Position numbers and translations under genes: made by a program. From Nymphaea colorata (Eukaryota > Streptophyta > Magnoliopsida > Nymphaeales > Nymphaeaceae), in NCBI RefSeq assembly GCF_008831285.2, contig NW_022204508.1:434001-498000 (forward strand): a stretch of DNA of 64,000 nt, read 5' to 3'. This document shows, in pieces, positions 10,683 to 20,918 of this stretch. Positions within the stretch are counted from its first letter, which is position 1. Every line of letters starts with the position of its first letter. The notes under the pieces were generated by a model. That model saw only the letters and a program-made list of their open reading frames with translations. It had not been told where the DNA came from and did no database searches.

Positions 10683-13018
10683 GAGGTCGTTTGATTGTGT
10701 TGGAACACGGCGGAACAGAACAGACACGTTCTGTTTTGACAAAATTGACACAAACGTCGGACAGAGAACAGTAAAGACAGAACAGACAGAGAACAAAGGG
10801 TATAAATAGGAGAGACGTTCCTGCGCGTTCCGTCGTTTACCACGGAACAGCACATCGAGGAACGCAGACTCTCCCCGACCCCGAGCTCCTCTTGCCTCGC
10901 CCTTTCTCTTTCTTTCCCTCTCTCCTTCTCCTTCGTCTCCGCCCGACCTGCTCATTCTCTTCTGTCTGTCTCCTCCTGAGCTTCCCCTTCTCCTCCATCT
11001 CTGCCCCCGTCTCTGCCCCTTCTTCTCTGTCTCCGCCCCGAGCTGCCCCTTCTCTTCGTCTCCACCCGGTCGTTGCCCTAGCCCTTTCTCTTTCTATCCT
11101 TCTCCTCCGTCTCCGCCCCCTCGCCCTTTCTCTTTCTCATCCTGAAAATCTATTGCATCTTCACCGGCAGATCCTCCTCACCGTCGCGGTGTGTGCCCTT
11201 CCATCTTTTTTTATGTTCTTGAAGATTCCCACACACGTGCAATCCATCAGACTGATATCTTATTGATATTATGGAAATGAAAAAATTGTAAATGGTTTGC
11301 CAAATAACATGGTCCCGTGCCTGGCCAAGGGGCAGTAACTACAAGTGGACGGAAGAAGAGAGTAACTACAGTCTACAGGTATGCTCCTGAGCTTTTCCCC
11401 TTTCCATTTTGGAAGTAATGCATTTAAACTCGAAATGCTAGTCATATTGTTTGACATTGATGCTACCCCAAATTTGAATGCAGGTGATATGATAGTTGGA
11501 CCAACCAAAACTCCTTTCATGGACGAGATATCGACAGGCTTGACACAGTATTACCCAATTTTATGTTCTATGCCTAGAACGATCTTGCATGCCAAACGTT
11601 TGGCAAAATGTTTGAGAGAGAAATGCCAAACAAATGAATGAATGGCATTTGCTCTTGAAGTCGCTTTGAGGTCAGAGTAGCCTTGAGTTTGTAAGTATGG
11701 CATGGGCACAAACAAATGAATGGGATCTTATGTTAATCATGTTATTCTGAAACTGATTTTCAGGTATTTTCTCTTCATTAAGATCGATCAATCTAAATGT
11801 GCACATGAATTTAGTTTAGAGATAATGGAAAAGTCATAAAGAATTTGTGAATATGGTTATAACATGCGGCCCACAGGAGCAATGTGAATGGCTTCACAAC
11901 TGTTCGTGTAGCTTCTTCACCTGCAGAACTTGGGAACCGACACTAGGATCTCCAAACACAAAAACAGAAAAAAAGAATCTTATGTGTTAGGAGCCTTGAA
12001 AGTTATGACAAATGTGGACTGTCAAAATTTGAAGCCCATATGGAAACCTCCACGTTATCAATATCAGGTGAGATAGGAACATGGATCATCTGTATTATCT
12101 CTAGCCTCTAGGCCATTTGAAGAACTCTCTCTCTCTCTCTCTCTCATCAAAATCTGAAACCAGTCTGGTCTATCTTGGGCCCAACCTGACTCGCATGCCA
12201 TATGTACAACTGTGTTTATGTGCTCCGAAGTTACAGTAACATTGAAATTTAGACATGGCGGCAGAAACATTTAAAAACCAATAAGGTTTGACAACATTGC
12301 CACATGACTGAGACATCATATACTACAAGTTTAATGCACACAATTGTCGGAGTTATGCAGTTCATCTGAGTTTGACGAATCTCTACAGTACTACATGAGT
12401 CTGTGATCTTAGCTGCTAGAGAAGAATGCGTAACCTATCGCCTATACACAATGCCCAATAACAAGAGAAAGAGCGAGAGAGGAAACAGACAGCCTTGGTT
12501 GCTTACCATTTGTCGTCATGAAGGCGGAGCCTTTTCTGCGGTGCTTTATTGAAGAACATAAGAGCAAGAAAAAAAAAGAAGGAAATTGTAATGTGGCCTA
12601 CTCTTGTATCTATTTGTCCCAATCACATATCATAGACGAAATTTCATTTTTATAATGATTATAAAATTTGTGGAGTGTAGTGATTATTTGGTCGTAATTG
12701 GAGATATATTATCAAATTTGTTTACCTGAATTCAGGTTTGAATATAATATCATATTGCATCGGAACCATTGACATCCCTCTTAAACCCAAAGTGCTTCAC
12801 GAGAAAATTTCTCTTAAAACAAATGTCAGACAGGACAGACAGAACAGATAGAACAGACGTATGCGAAACAAACGCTGGACAAGATGAACATTGTGTTCTG
12901 TTCCTAAAATCATCAAACGGTGGACAAGAAACACCATTATTCATGAGGACAGGAGAGTAGTGTAATGGACAGGACGTCCTGTCCGTTCTGTCCCAGTAGA
13001 CAGCAATCAAACAACCTC
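10683..13018. mobile_element. PIF/Harbinger-like element, non-autonomous, 2336 bp
   Basis: The left end GAGGTCGTTTGATTG (from 10683) and the right end CAATCAAACAACCTC (to 13018) form near-perfect terminal inverted repeats of Harbinger/Tourist style. TAA flanks both sides (10680-10682 and 13019-13021), the three-base target duplication expected of this superfamily. Copy B has the empty site near 54800, with flanks joined through a single TAA. Subterminal regions are packed with GACAGAACAGA-like words (10705-10800 and 12825-12990). No transposase (DDE or Myb-like) domain is recognisable inside, so it would depend on a partner in trans. The insertion postdates the segmental duplication unless precisely lost from B. 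Confidence 0.88.
10860..11200 (+). other. GC- and CT-rich, gene-like segment inside the Harbinger element
   Basis: Unlike its AT-rich host, this stretch is rich in CTCC, CCGTCTCCGCCC and CCCTTTCTC words, like the 5' leader and first exon of a plant gene. It ends in CCGTCGCGGTGTGTG, which could be a splice donor. The frame is open for about 120 codons from 10892 but is low complexity (S, L, P, R) and has no recognisable domain. It may be a captured gene fragment or just a pyrimidine-rich filler. Confidence 0.3.
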
Positions 13019-13581
13019 TAAGAGGCCCTATGCGCCCAAATTCAAATATGGAGAAGATATTTGAATCTTGTGGAATGCATCAGGGATCCACTCCCACCAA
13101 AAAAAAAATACTGATGGCTAGAAGGAAACCATCAGTAAAAATTCGGTTGACGAGTTAACGACGGTGACAATGAAGAGCATCATGTTGATTGATGACATGT
13201 CCATAGGCGTCTGTAAAGACTAGATATTTACCAACTATTATGGGAACCATCAGTATTGAAATGAGTATCACTAACGTCCAATGAGAACCATCACGGCTTA
13301 TTGAATCACTAATGTTCGATTCCACTGTCACTAATGGTGGGTCTTCCCTTAAATGTGTAGACAACCCATTGTTTACTGAGTTATCTTGAGCACATCAATA
13401 AATATACAACTTTTACGAACGGCGTATAAATGCCATCAGTATTTATCTAGGTGACATTGTTTCTTCTGTCAGCGTATGTTTAAAAGCTTGCTCACAGTTT
13501 CTCATGATATATCTTCCTTTATGACTGATGGTTTTTTGTCTTCCATCAATGAACACTTATCCTTTTTTTTTCTGTTGCAAT

Positions 13582-13744
13582 CAGGGGTGAATCCAAGGGA
13601 GAGCCCACAGCAAAAAAAAAAAAAAAAAAAAAACATGTAAATTTTAGAAAATTTCGCTTGTCCTATATAAAAATTTTGGAAAAGTCAAAATTTAGAAACT
13701 TTACTTCAACCCCCTTCATGAAAAAATTTTTGGTTCCATGCCTG
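13582..13744. mobile_element. hAT-type MITE, 163 bp, nested in the CACTA-like element
   Basis: The ends CAGGGGTGAATCCA and TGGTTCCATGCCTG are imperfect inverted repeats (10 of 14 match). They are flanked by a perfect 8-bp target duplication GTTGCAAT (13574-13581 and 13745-13752), the hAT hallmark. The interior is AT-rich with an A-run of more than 20 bases and no coding capacity. In copy B only its first bases, CAGGGG at 55368-55373, remain before a deletion, so the insertion predates the segmental duplication. Confidence 0.75.
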
Positions 13745-13875
13745 GTTGCAATCCCCATTCGATTTTCCTCTGTTTGTCGTCCACAGCTTCCCCCACATCT
13801 GTGTTGCTTGCCACTAACAACCATTGAACCTACCTTTAATCAGCCACGGTAGACCACCATTGAATACTAAGTGTG

Positions 13876-14143
13876 AAACCTTCACAATTTCCTACTGGAA
13901 GCAGAAGCAAGAATCAACTCGAAGCACAAAATGCAGCATTAAGAAAACAAGTCAATACTATACAAGAAAAACTAGTTGTACTTGAGGAAAAATGTGCACC
14001 ATATGATGAAGTTAAATTAAAGTGTCTGAGCTCGAGACTACTTGTGTTGAGGTCCCCAAGGTAGACACTAAATGTACAAAGGTAGATATGCTCGTAGACA
14101 GTGTAAATCAAATTATAGCTTCACTTGTGGGATCATTCGGTTA
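13876..14143 (+). pseudogene. C-terminal piece of a plant En/Spm (Ptta-type) transposon protein
   Basis: The frame from 13876 gives a coiled-coil-like stretch, NQLEAQNAALRKQVNTIQEK then LVVLEEK, similar to the tails of plant Ptta/En/Spm proteins. After a frame change near 14025 it continues as ELETTCVEVPKVDTKCTKVD to a stop after ASLVGSFG (14143). Its place between the CACTA-like subterminal repeats supports the assignment. Copy B has lost the coiled-coil but keeps the last part (55374-55487). Only a fragment of the original protein is present. The family name rests on remembered resemblance, not on a search. Confidence 0.45.
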
Positions 14144-14969
14144 AGTTTCAAATATATTTTATATTAAAATCATGCATACCATTTCTCGTAACATATTTTA
14201 CTTGTTCTATGCAACTTTGCCGCCTGATTTATGCCATTGATAAGTATAGATGAAATTTGAAGTCTAGATTATTGGACTTTGTTTCATGTTTTGAATATTA
14301 TTACCAATACCATTGGAATATCTAAGATGGGCTACATGTATCAAAAAGTTTGTTAGACTTATTCATACATATGTACTTGTTATTAAGGATAATATCCATT
14401 CATTTGTCTGTATAATACATTGATTGCATTTTGTTCTGTTATTGATATCGTGCAAGGTTTTTTTGTATTCCCATTTTTCAGGTTGTACATGATATAGTAT
14501 AATATAAAACATATTACAACCTTTTACTGACAGGTATCTCACATCAGTAAAAGTGCAATCTAGCGTCCATAAAATAGCTATTACTGACAGGAAGCAATTG
14601 ACAATATTAAATATTAATTTTTTCTGGTGGGTATTTCCGTTAGTAAAAAGTGCACTGACGGTAGCCAGTCATTACTATATATGGTATACTGTAGGGATGG
14701 CTGCGGGCATGTCAGTAAATCCTCAGCAATACAAGATGGCCACGATTTTCAGTGTAAGTGCACAAATGACTGACTGATGTAAGCAAGCGTCGCTACCCCA
14801 TGCAATACACTAACAGCAACAGCCATTAGTATAATTTGACATCTACTAACGGTCTAGTGGACCCCATCATTGAAATATTTAGTAGCACAATCTACACTCA
14901 TGGATCCTGACATCCATCAATAAAAGTATTAATGGTGGTCTAGACATTTTTAACTGACGTTTTTTTAAA

Positions 14970-15504
14970 TGTCAATATTGTTTTCTTTTTGATGATCCAA
15001 GCCTTAGGATGCCAATAAATTGGATTTGGACCATATGTATCATTTTATAATGTCCAGTTACCGATCAGTAGGCTCCCATGTTTTATTAAGAATGGGATGA
15101 AATTGGAAACAATAAATGTCCGATTTATTGGATATGGTCCACGTATTTCAAAACGAATTCAAATGTGACAACATTTCAATCTAACTTTTATATTCATAAT
15201 CTGAATTTTATATGAATTTGACTTTTTAATTAGCATTCTATATACAAATCCAGCTTCTAAATAAACAACTAATCATTTCAAACCACAGTAGATGATATTT
15301 TAAGAATCGACTTCCAAAATACATGGATATCGGATAGACATTTGTTTAAAATTGAACATAAATTTAAATCAAAACGAATATTGACTGACTCAAAAACTCA
15401 AGCTCGAGCTCAACTTGACGTTACGACATCGAGCTCAAACCCAACTTATTTAGCTTGCTTATGCTAAACATGTACTGTTTCTGTTAACTTGTTTAGTTAG
15501 TACT
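14970..15504. other. AT-rich spacer
   Basis: No gene recognised. The segment near 15400-15480 contains the AAGCTCGAGCTC-type word seen again near 32285-32330 and is probably an old dispersed repeat. Conserved in copy B (56290-56860). Confidence 0.45.
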
Positions 15505-15913
15505 CGTTTAACATGATGTCCCCATGATTGGGCTTAGGATCAGGATGTCTGGCACTCATACAAATCTAGTTCAGCAGTTTTTTTTCAACAGACTCTGTTT
15601 GACAGAACCATGAGCTCAGTACTAAGTGTGAAAGGTCTCTCTAACAATAGCAACAAATTAAGATCAAGTGGCACTAGCCAGGCAAGGTTGGTTCAGGCCA
15701 ATTACATGGCCAGGCTAGGTTTTCTTGCTAGTTGTTCTAGCAATTTGCTTTCATGTTGGCTTTCTTGATTTCATACACATAAAGCTGCAGTTGAGGGTTT
15801 AAAAGAAGAAATCCAACATTTTTCGCACAGTGGTAAAAAGGTACAGTTCATTAAGTACCTCGGTTGTTGCTGTGGCTTATATATATATATATATATACAC
15901 ACATACATACAGG

Positions 15914-15946
<33 letters not shown>

Positions 15947-16380
15947 CTGTGTGTGTGTGTGTGTGTGTCTGTATAACAGTAGAACTCGACCGCATTTGCA
16001 ATCTGCTTGCCGACAGAAGGACAGCAAGTTGTAGAAATGAAAGGAAAATAAGAGAGGAAAGCTTCAGCTTTAGAAGCTTTTTTGATAAGTGTGTGAAGGG
16101 TGTGGAATAGTTGGGTGTGATTTTAACCCAGATGTTTATCTTGATCAAATTTAAGTGTTTTTTCTTTTTGACAAAAATAAAGTTTATGCAATGCACGGGA
16201 TTGTTTGCCAATTATATATTGTGGTCCATACCGCTGTCTACAAACTACAAAGTCTATTTTTTTCTTTTCATTTTTGCTTGGATCTTGATGGCTGGGGCAA
16301 GCCAGGCTTGTTATACATTCACTTGCTGTCACTGAATTTTGGCCATATTATAATCAAGTAAATTGCTGAGAAACAGGTGA
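15505..16380. repeat. Spacer block paralogous to 20490-21420
   Basis: Closely related to copy B (56875-57690) and, more diverged, to 20490-20710, 20740-21090 and 21160-21420. Shared words include GATGTCCCCATGA, CTCTGTTTGACAGAAC, TGAGCTCAG and TACAGTTCATTAAGTACCTC. An open frame of 74 codons at 16111-16335 also survives in copy B but has no recognisable domain and lacks support as a gene. The block is probably flank or upstream spacer of the resistance-gene unit. Confidence 0.6.
15878..15970. repeat. AT / TG compound microsatellite
   Basis: (TA)n at 15879-15898, a CATA/CAGG interruption, (AT)n at 15919-15947 and (GT)n at 15950-15969. Copy B has a shorter version (57236-57282). Confidence 0.9.
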
Positions 16381-16384
16381 TCCA

Positions 16385-16660
16385 GCAGGGCCTGCTTCCT
16401 CATAAAACAACCGATGCCAAAAGCCTCATATGGACATGTTGGTGTCATTTCTTAGAATCTTACACTTTGCAAAAAGTTTTATAATGTCAATGCTTTCATA
16501 TACCATCTGAGTTAAAAAACACACTATAAAATGCATGAATTATAAATTATTCAACTATAAGCGGTTTCTAATTTTTTTTCAAACATCTCATATAATTTTG
16601 AAGAAATGTGTATAGTGCTAGCAAGTGCATCTTCTTAAAAGTTAAGAATGTAGGCGCATT
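16385..16660. repeat. 3' flank of NB-ARC-LRR pseudogene 2, inverted copy at 31315-31560
   Basis: The words GGCCTGCTTCCTCATAAAAC, ACATGTTGGTGT and GCAAGTGCATCTTCTTAAAA here appear in reverse complement and reverse order at 31555-31320, downstream of the plus-strand LRR locus. The duplicated gene unit therefore included about 1 kb beyond the stop codon. Confidence 0.7.
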
Positions 16661-16689
16661 TTCAGATGTGGGTTTGTGTTTTAAATTTA

Positions 16690-17096
16690 TGAAGATCATT
16701 AAATGCATATAATGCTAAATGTGAAAACCTTTGAAGCCGCTCAAATAATGGCACTGGATTTATCATATCAGCTAATAATCAGGGCTTTGTGCATCAATTG
16801 ATGGATTGAAAACAAAATAATATTTAAAATTGTTTTTAAAAATTTTCTTAAAGGAAAAAGGTAAATTTTAGTATCTGTACAGATTCAAGCCAAAAAAGGA
16901 CATTGCCTTCTATTTGGCCCAAATAGCATCAGATTTATCATTTATACATGGTACCTGCTGGTATTCACATAATTGATCTTTGTTTCAATTACAAAAAAAA
17001 AATCAAATCATAGAGTTGGTCATCATTTGAGGAATTTAAAAGACTAGACAAGACTCATTGATGCATAAAGGTATGCCATTCAGTTCAACAACACTT

Positions 17097-17146
<50 letters not shown>

Positions 17147-17280
17147 ACCATTGTCATGATCAAACAATCAATGTTTATTTTTCTTTAATCTGCCAATGGA
17201 TACAAAGTCAGTCGATTGGTCAACTTGGGTATAATCAGCAATATGGGCTTGTGCATCAGATGGAGAAAAAAAAAAATAAA
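16690..17280. repeat. Tandem duplication with base-loss pattern and long A-run
   Basis: Sequence 16829-17097 is repeated at 17279-17548. The first unit has repeated single-base losses relative to the second unit and to copy B (for example GCCGCTC for GGCCGCTC, GGGCTTT for GGGCCTTT, CATAAAGG for CATAAAAGG). It ends in an A-run of about 48 bases (17097-17144). Copy B has only one unit. This pattern suggests a low-accuracy assembly segment rather than a real duplication. Confidence 0.6.
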
Positions 17281-17671
17281 ATTGTTTTAAAAATTTCTTA
17301 AAGGAAAAAGGTAAATTTTAGTATCTGTACAGATTCAAGCCAAAAAAGGACATTGCCTTCTATTTGGCCCAAATAGCATCAGATTTATCATTTATACATG
17401 GTACCTGCTGGTATTCACATAATTGATCTTTGTTTTCAATTACAAAAAAAAAAATCAAATCATAGAGTTGGTCATCATTTTGAGGAATTTAAAAGAGCTA
17501 GACAAGACTCCATTGATGCATAAAAGGTATGCCAGTTCAACAACACTTCAATTTACCGGACCCAAATCAAACAAGAGGGAGAGGGAGAGGGAAAAAGAAG
17601 AGGCAATGAATGGAAACACACATATTTAACCAAAATAATTAATTACCATTTGTCACTGATTTTCAGTAACA

Positions 17672-20128
17672 TTATCTATATGTGTCTAGTCTTTCCCCAA
17701 GATGGTCTGTTAACTCCTGCGGCAGATGGAGTACTGGACATGAGTGGATTGTCAACAGTTGAAGGTTGGAGAGGCAGGCGATCTGTTGCTGTGCATCGGT
17801 GGGACATGTAGTTTCATTTTGTTGTTGTTGGGGAGTAATATTATTGACGTTCACCAGAGACTTCAGATTGGGGAAGTCCCAAAGCGATAGCCCTCTCAGT
17901 TTCGGGAGGCATTTCCAGTGGCCTCCCAAGCTAATGTCCTTAGAGAAAGAGCGTAGGTGAAATTCCTCCAGTTGAGAAAAACCCCACACCCACTGGGGCA
18001 CCCTTCCCCATTTGACCTCCTCATCAACATTATTGCCTCTCAAATACAGACATGTAAGGGAGGGTAGAAATGTGGGTACTTGTGATGGCAATGTCTATGG
18101 CAGTAGTACTGCTGATTCTGAATCGAACCCCAACTCAATGAGGTTAGATAGTTGCTCAAGCAATTTCCATCCCAATCTTGCACTTGGGCAATTCTGAATC
18201 CAACCCCAACTCCATGAAGTTAGGTAGTTGCTCAAGCAATTTCCATCCCTATCTTGCACTATCAATGAGGTTAGGGAGCTGCTTCAAAATGTTCAGGTCA
18301 GACAACCACAACCTCCTTAAAGCTGGTATGTGATCATCAGCTACTTGCTCTACCCTACCACATCCCTTCACCTCCAACGACTCCAATGCAGGCATGTTAG
18401 CGAGTCTTCAGCTTTTCACATCTGTTCACATCCAACGACTCAAATGCAGGCAAGTCACCAATCGTGTTGAGCCCATCACACTCCCAAATCTCCAAGGACT
18501 TCAGCAAAGGCATGCTCCGTAATTCACACAATGTTGGGCAGTCGCTGACCCCCAATTCTTCCAATGATTTAATTCCTATAACTGTTGCCCATAATGGGCA
18601 ACTTAGCAGCCATACTGTTTGCAGCTTCCCATAATTCGTGTCTGAATACCACGCAGGCCTATCTCCTGTATAACCCCAAATTTCCAACCTCTCTATGCCA
18701 TGTGGAGGTTTCAAAGTCTCCAGCAAACCCTTCTGTTCAGAAGCACTACCAACTTTATCATCCTCTCGCACCTCGAAGTCAAATTTCACCTTAATTAGTT
18801 CATGCTTCTCCTTAAGCTCTGCTTTCTGTGGATCAATTACTTTCACCCTTCCCCCACCCAAACCTTCTATTGACAATTCCCCCTTTAGTTTATTCAAGTC
18901 TTTTATTTCCTTAATATTGCATCCTCTTGTATCCCCCTTGTCATCGCATACCATAAACCTATGCAATGTTCGTAAATTAGTAAGCTTCTCCAAGCCTTCA
19001 GCTACAAATTCCAATTTTCTGTATCTTTCAGGCCAAGATACCTCAAGTTGCACACTTCGCCTGTTTCCTTGAGCAACTCTCCAATTCTTCTATTACTTAA
19101 ATCCAATGTTTGCAGGTTACAGAGTCTCCCGATTGAACTGGGCAACCATCTCACATGAGAATGGCTTAGATCCAAATATTTTAGAAGTGCAAGGTCTTCA
19201 ATGGACTTTGGCAGCTCATCGATCTGACATTCCCTCAATGACAACATCCTCAACTACTTGAAATTGGCTAAGTCTTTAGTATAAACCAAAGGCAACTCAC
19301 TTGTCAATATTGTGCGCAACTTATTTGCTGCTCTTGAGGCATTATGCTTTTGAACTTCTGCATTGTCGACACCAAGTAATGACAGATGGTGGGTGTGCTC
19401 AGTAGCAGAGGCATGACTATATTTCTTTCCACCTATATATAAGACAAGGTCATGCAAAATGTCATGTAATTTGAGATCCTTATATTCAGTTTCTTCAATC
19501 ATGAACCGATTTATCAAGTCACTAATCCATTGGTTAGCAGTCACTTCCACATCAATGGCTTTCTTTTGGTCAATCAATCCATGTGCCATCCATTGCATGA
19601 CCAATCTATCCATTTTTATCTCATGATCCTTTGGATAAATGAAGCAATATACAAAACAACTCTCAGATAATGTGCCAAGTCATCGTAGCTCAGCATGAGA
19701 CCAGGAAGAATGCTACCACATATTTCAGAGGATGATGATGTTGAGGCAGGCATCTTCCATTCCCAGATCTCAGTCTTCTCATTGGTTTCCCAGTCACCTT
19801 TCGTCATCATTTTTGTACCTATTAAGGATCCTACTGTTTGAAGAACAAGTGGCAACCCACCACATTTCACCACTATTTTCTCCCCAATACGTTTCAAATG
19901 GTGACTCTCTAATTCACGTTCTTGTTTCTTTGCCACACACAGAAACAAGCTCCAACTTTCATCGCAAGACATTTGTGACAATTTATGAATTTTAGCACCA
20001 ATCGCTTGGGAGACTTCTACCTTCCTATTGGTGATCAAAATCTTGCTTTCCTTGGCACCTCCCAACAGGATGGCTGCTAAGTCTCCCCACCACCCTCCGT
20101 AATCGTGTGCACAAATCACTCAAGGAAG
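17672..20128 (-). pseudogene. NB-ARC-LRR (CNL-type) resistance gene, pseudogene 2 (copy A)
   Basis: Reading leftward from 20119, the order is GWWGDLAAILLGG, the RNBS-B-like KILITNRKVEVS, KLSQMSCDESWSLF, GGLPLV (GLPL), an LPGLMLSYDDLAHYL block, RNBS-D, and an LHDILHDL motif at the MHD position. LRRs (LALLKYLDLSHSHVRWLPSS) and the C-terminal GHWKCLPKLRGLSLWDF segment follow. The P-loop half is missing: homology stops at 20128, and a net 56-bp deletion near 20097 removes the kinase-2 (LLILDD) codons. Other lesions are a one-base deletion frameshift before RNBS-D (about 19648), a stop in place of W at about 19253 (TGG in the plus-strand paralogue), and a frameshifting 76-bp tandem duplication in the LRR end. 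Not functional. Confidence 0.9.
18113..18265. repeat. 76-bp tandem duplication inside the LRR end of pseudogene 2
   Basis: The word GTTGCTCAAGCAATTTCCAT occurs at 18151 and again at 18227, and the intervening sequence repeats with a period of 76 bp. Because 76 is not a multiple of three, it shifts the frame. Copy B and its gap-flank twin carry the same duplication (59030-59135 and 61650-61756), so it is older than the segmental duplication. Confidence 0.85.
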
Positions 20129-20489
20129 GCCAAACAAATTTGGGTCCACCACTGCTTAAATCTGAAAATGGAAGGAGAAGGAAGACAAAGGAAGTGCTCT
20201 ACAGGCTGGCAAGGTCCATGATTGGTGCTAAATAAATCCATAAAAATTCCTGAACCCCAAACTTCTACATCATCTACACTTCCTCTTTCTCACGTTTGTG
20301 GGATTTATAATTGTATTATGTAAAAAGTTTGGATGCATGATTTTTTTTTTCAAAATCCAAAATTTTGTTTAGCCCATCCAAGTTTCGTGACCTGACCATT
20401 GACTAGAAGTACAACTTGTTCGTGCCACGAGGGAATGCCATCAACCTTGCCAAACTCAAGGCTGGTCTATTGTGAAGTGACAAAGTTGA
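20129..20489. other. Spacer after the NB-ARC breakpoint
   Basis: Resistance-gene homology ends at 20128 and unrelated AT-rich sequence follows. The part 20218-20275 matches 7265-7320. No gene seen. Confidence 0.5.
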
Positions 20490-20877
20490 TGATGTCCCCA
20501 TGATGACCATTACAAAGTGTTTCATATTTAGACTTATGATCAGGATGTCTGGGGCTCATACTAATGCAGTTCAGCTGTTGTCATTCAACATGCTCTGTTT
20601 GACAGAACAATGAGCTCAGAACGGGATGTGAAAGGTCATTCTAACAATAGCAACAGAGCATGATCAAGTGGAACTAGCCATGCAAGGTTGGCTCAGACCA
20701 ATTACATAGCCTGGGCTAGCTGTTGTTACTAAGAAGCAAATCCAACAATATCCCCAAAAGAAAAAAATCGTTCTTCCAATCAAACTCTCGTTTTCACAAA
20801 GTGGTGAAATGTACAGTTCATTAAGTACCTCTGTGGCTCTCTCTCTCTCTCTCTCTCCCCCTATATATATATATATA

Positions 20878-20918
<41 letters not shown>

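Larger units (their letters stand above)
13089..14970 (+). mobile_element. CACTA-like (En/Spm) element remnant, copy A
   Basis: The likely left end is CACTCCCACC followed by an A-run, then the hairpin TACTGATGG ... CCATCAGTA (13108-13138), the layout typical of CACTA ends. Repeated TACTGACGG, CATCAGTA and CACTAATG words cluster at 13100-13320 and 14520-14960. They include the hairpins TTTTACTGA ... TCAGTAAAA (about 14523-14555) and CCGTTAGT ... ACTGACGG. A transposon-protein C-terminus lies between. I could not find the right terminal inverted repeat or the three-base target duplication, so the right boundary is approximate and the end may be deleted. Copy B equivalent: 54874-56290. Confidence 0.5.
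602..20128. repeat. Segmental duplication, copy A (about 19.5 kb)
   Basis: This block recurs in the same orientation at about 44040-63670. Matching landmarks in order are LINE RT fragments, a 72-codon ORF (4117 and 47662), the first LRR pseudogene (4780 and 48286), the GC-rich block (9143 and 53150), TATA/CT-rich sequence, the CACTA-like element (13089 and 54874), a microsatellite-bearing spacer, and the NB-ARC-LRR pseudogene. By eye, identity is in the high nineties outside indels. For example, I count three differences in the 219 bp of the small ORF. The left breakpoint lies inside the LINE. The right breakpoint, near 20128, falls inside NB-ARC coding sequence, after which copy A continues into unrelated DNA. 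Confidence 0.93.

Noticed and set aside
10563-11266. Long frames on both strands in the Harbinger interior as a transposase
   Set aside because: They are low complexity (S, P, L, R or G, E, R) without DDE, Myb-like or zinc-finger motifs.
16111-16335. 74-codon frame conserved in copies A and B (57423-57647)
   Set aside because: Conservation is explained by the recent segmental duplication, several frames are open in both directions, and there is no domain or proper gene context.
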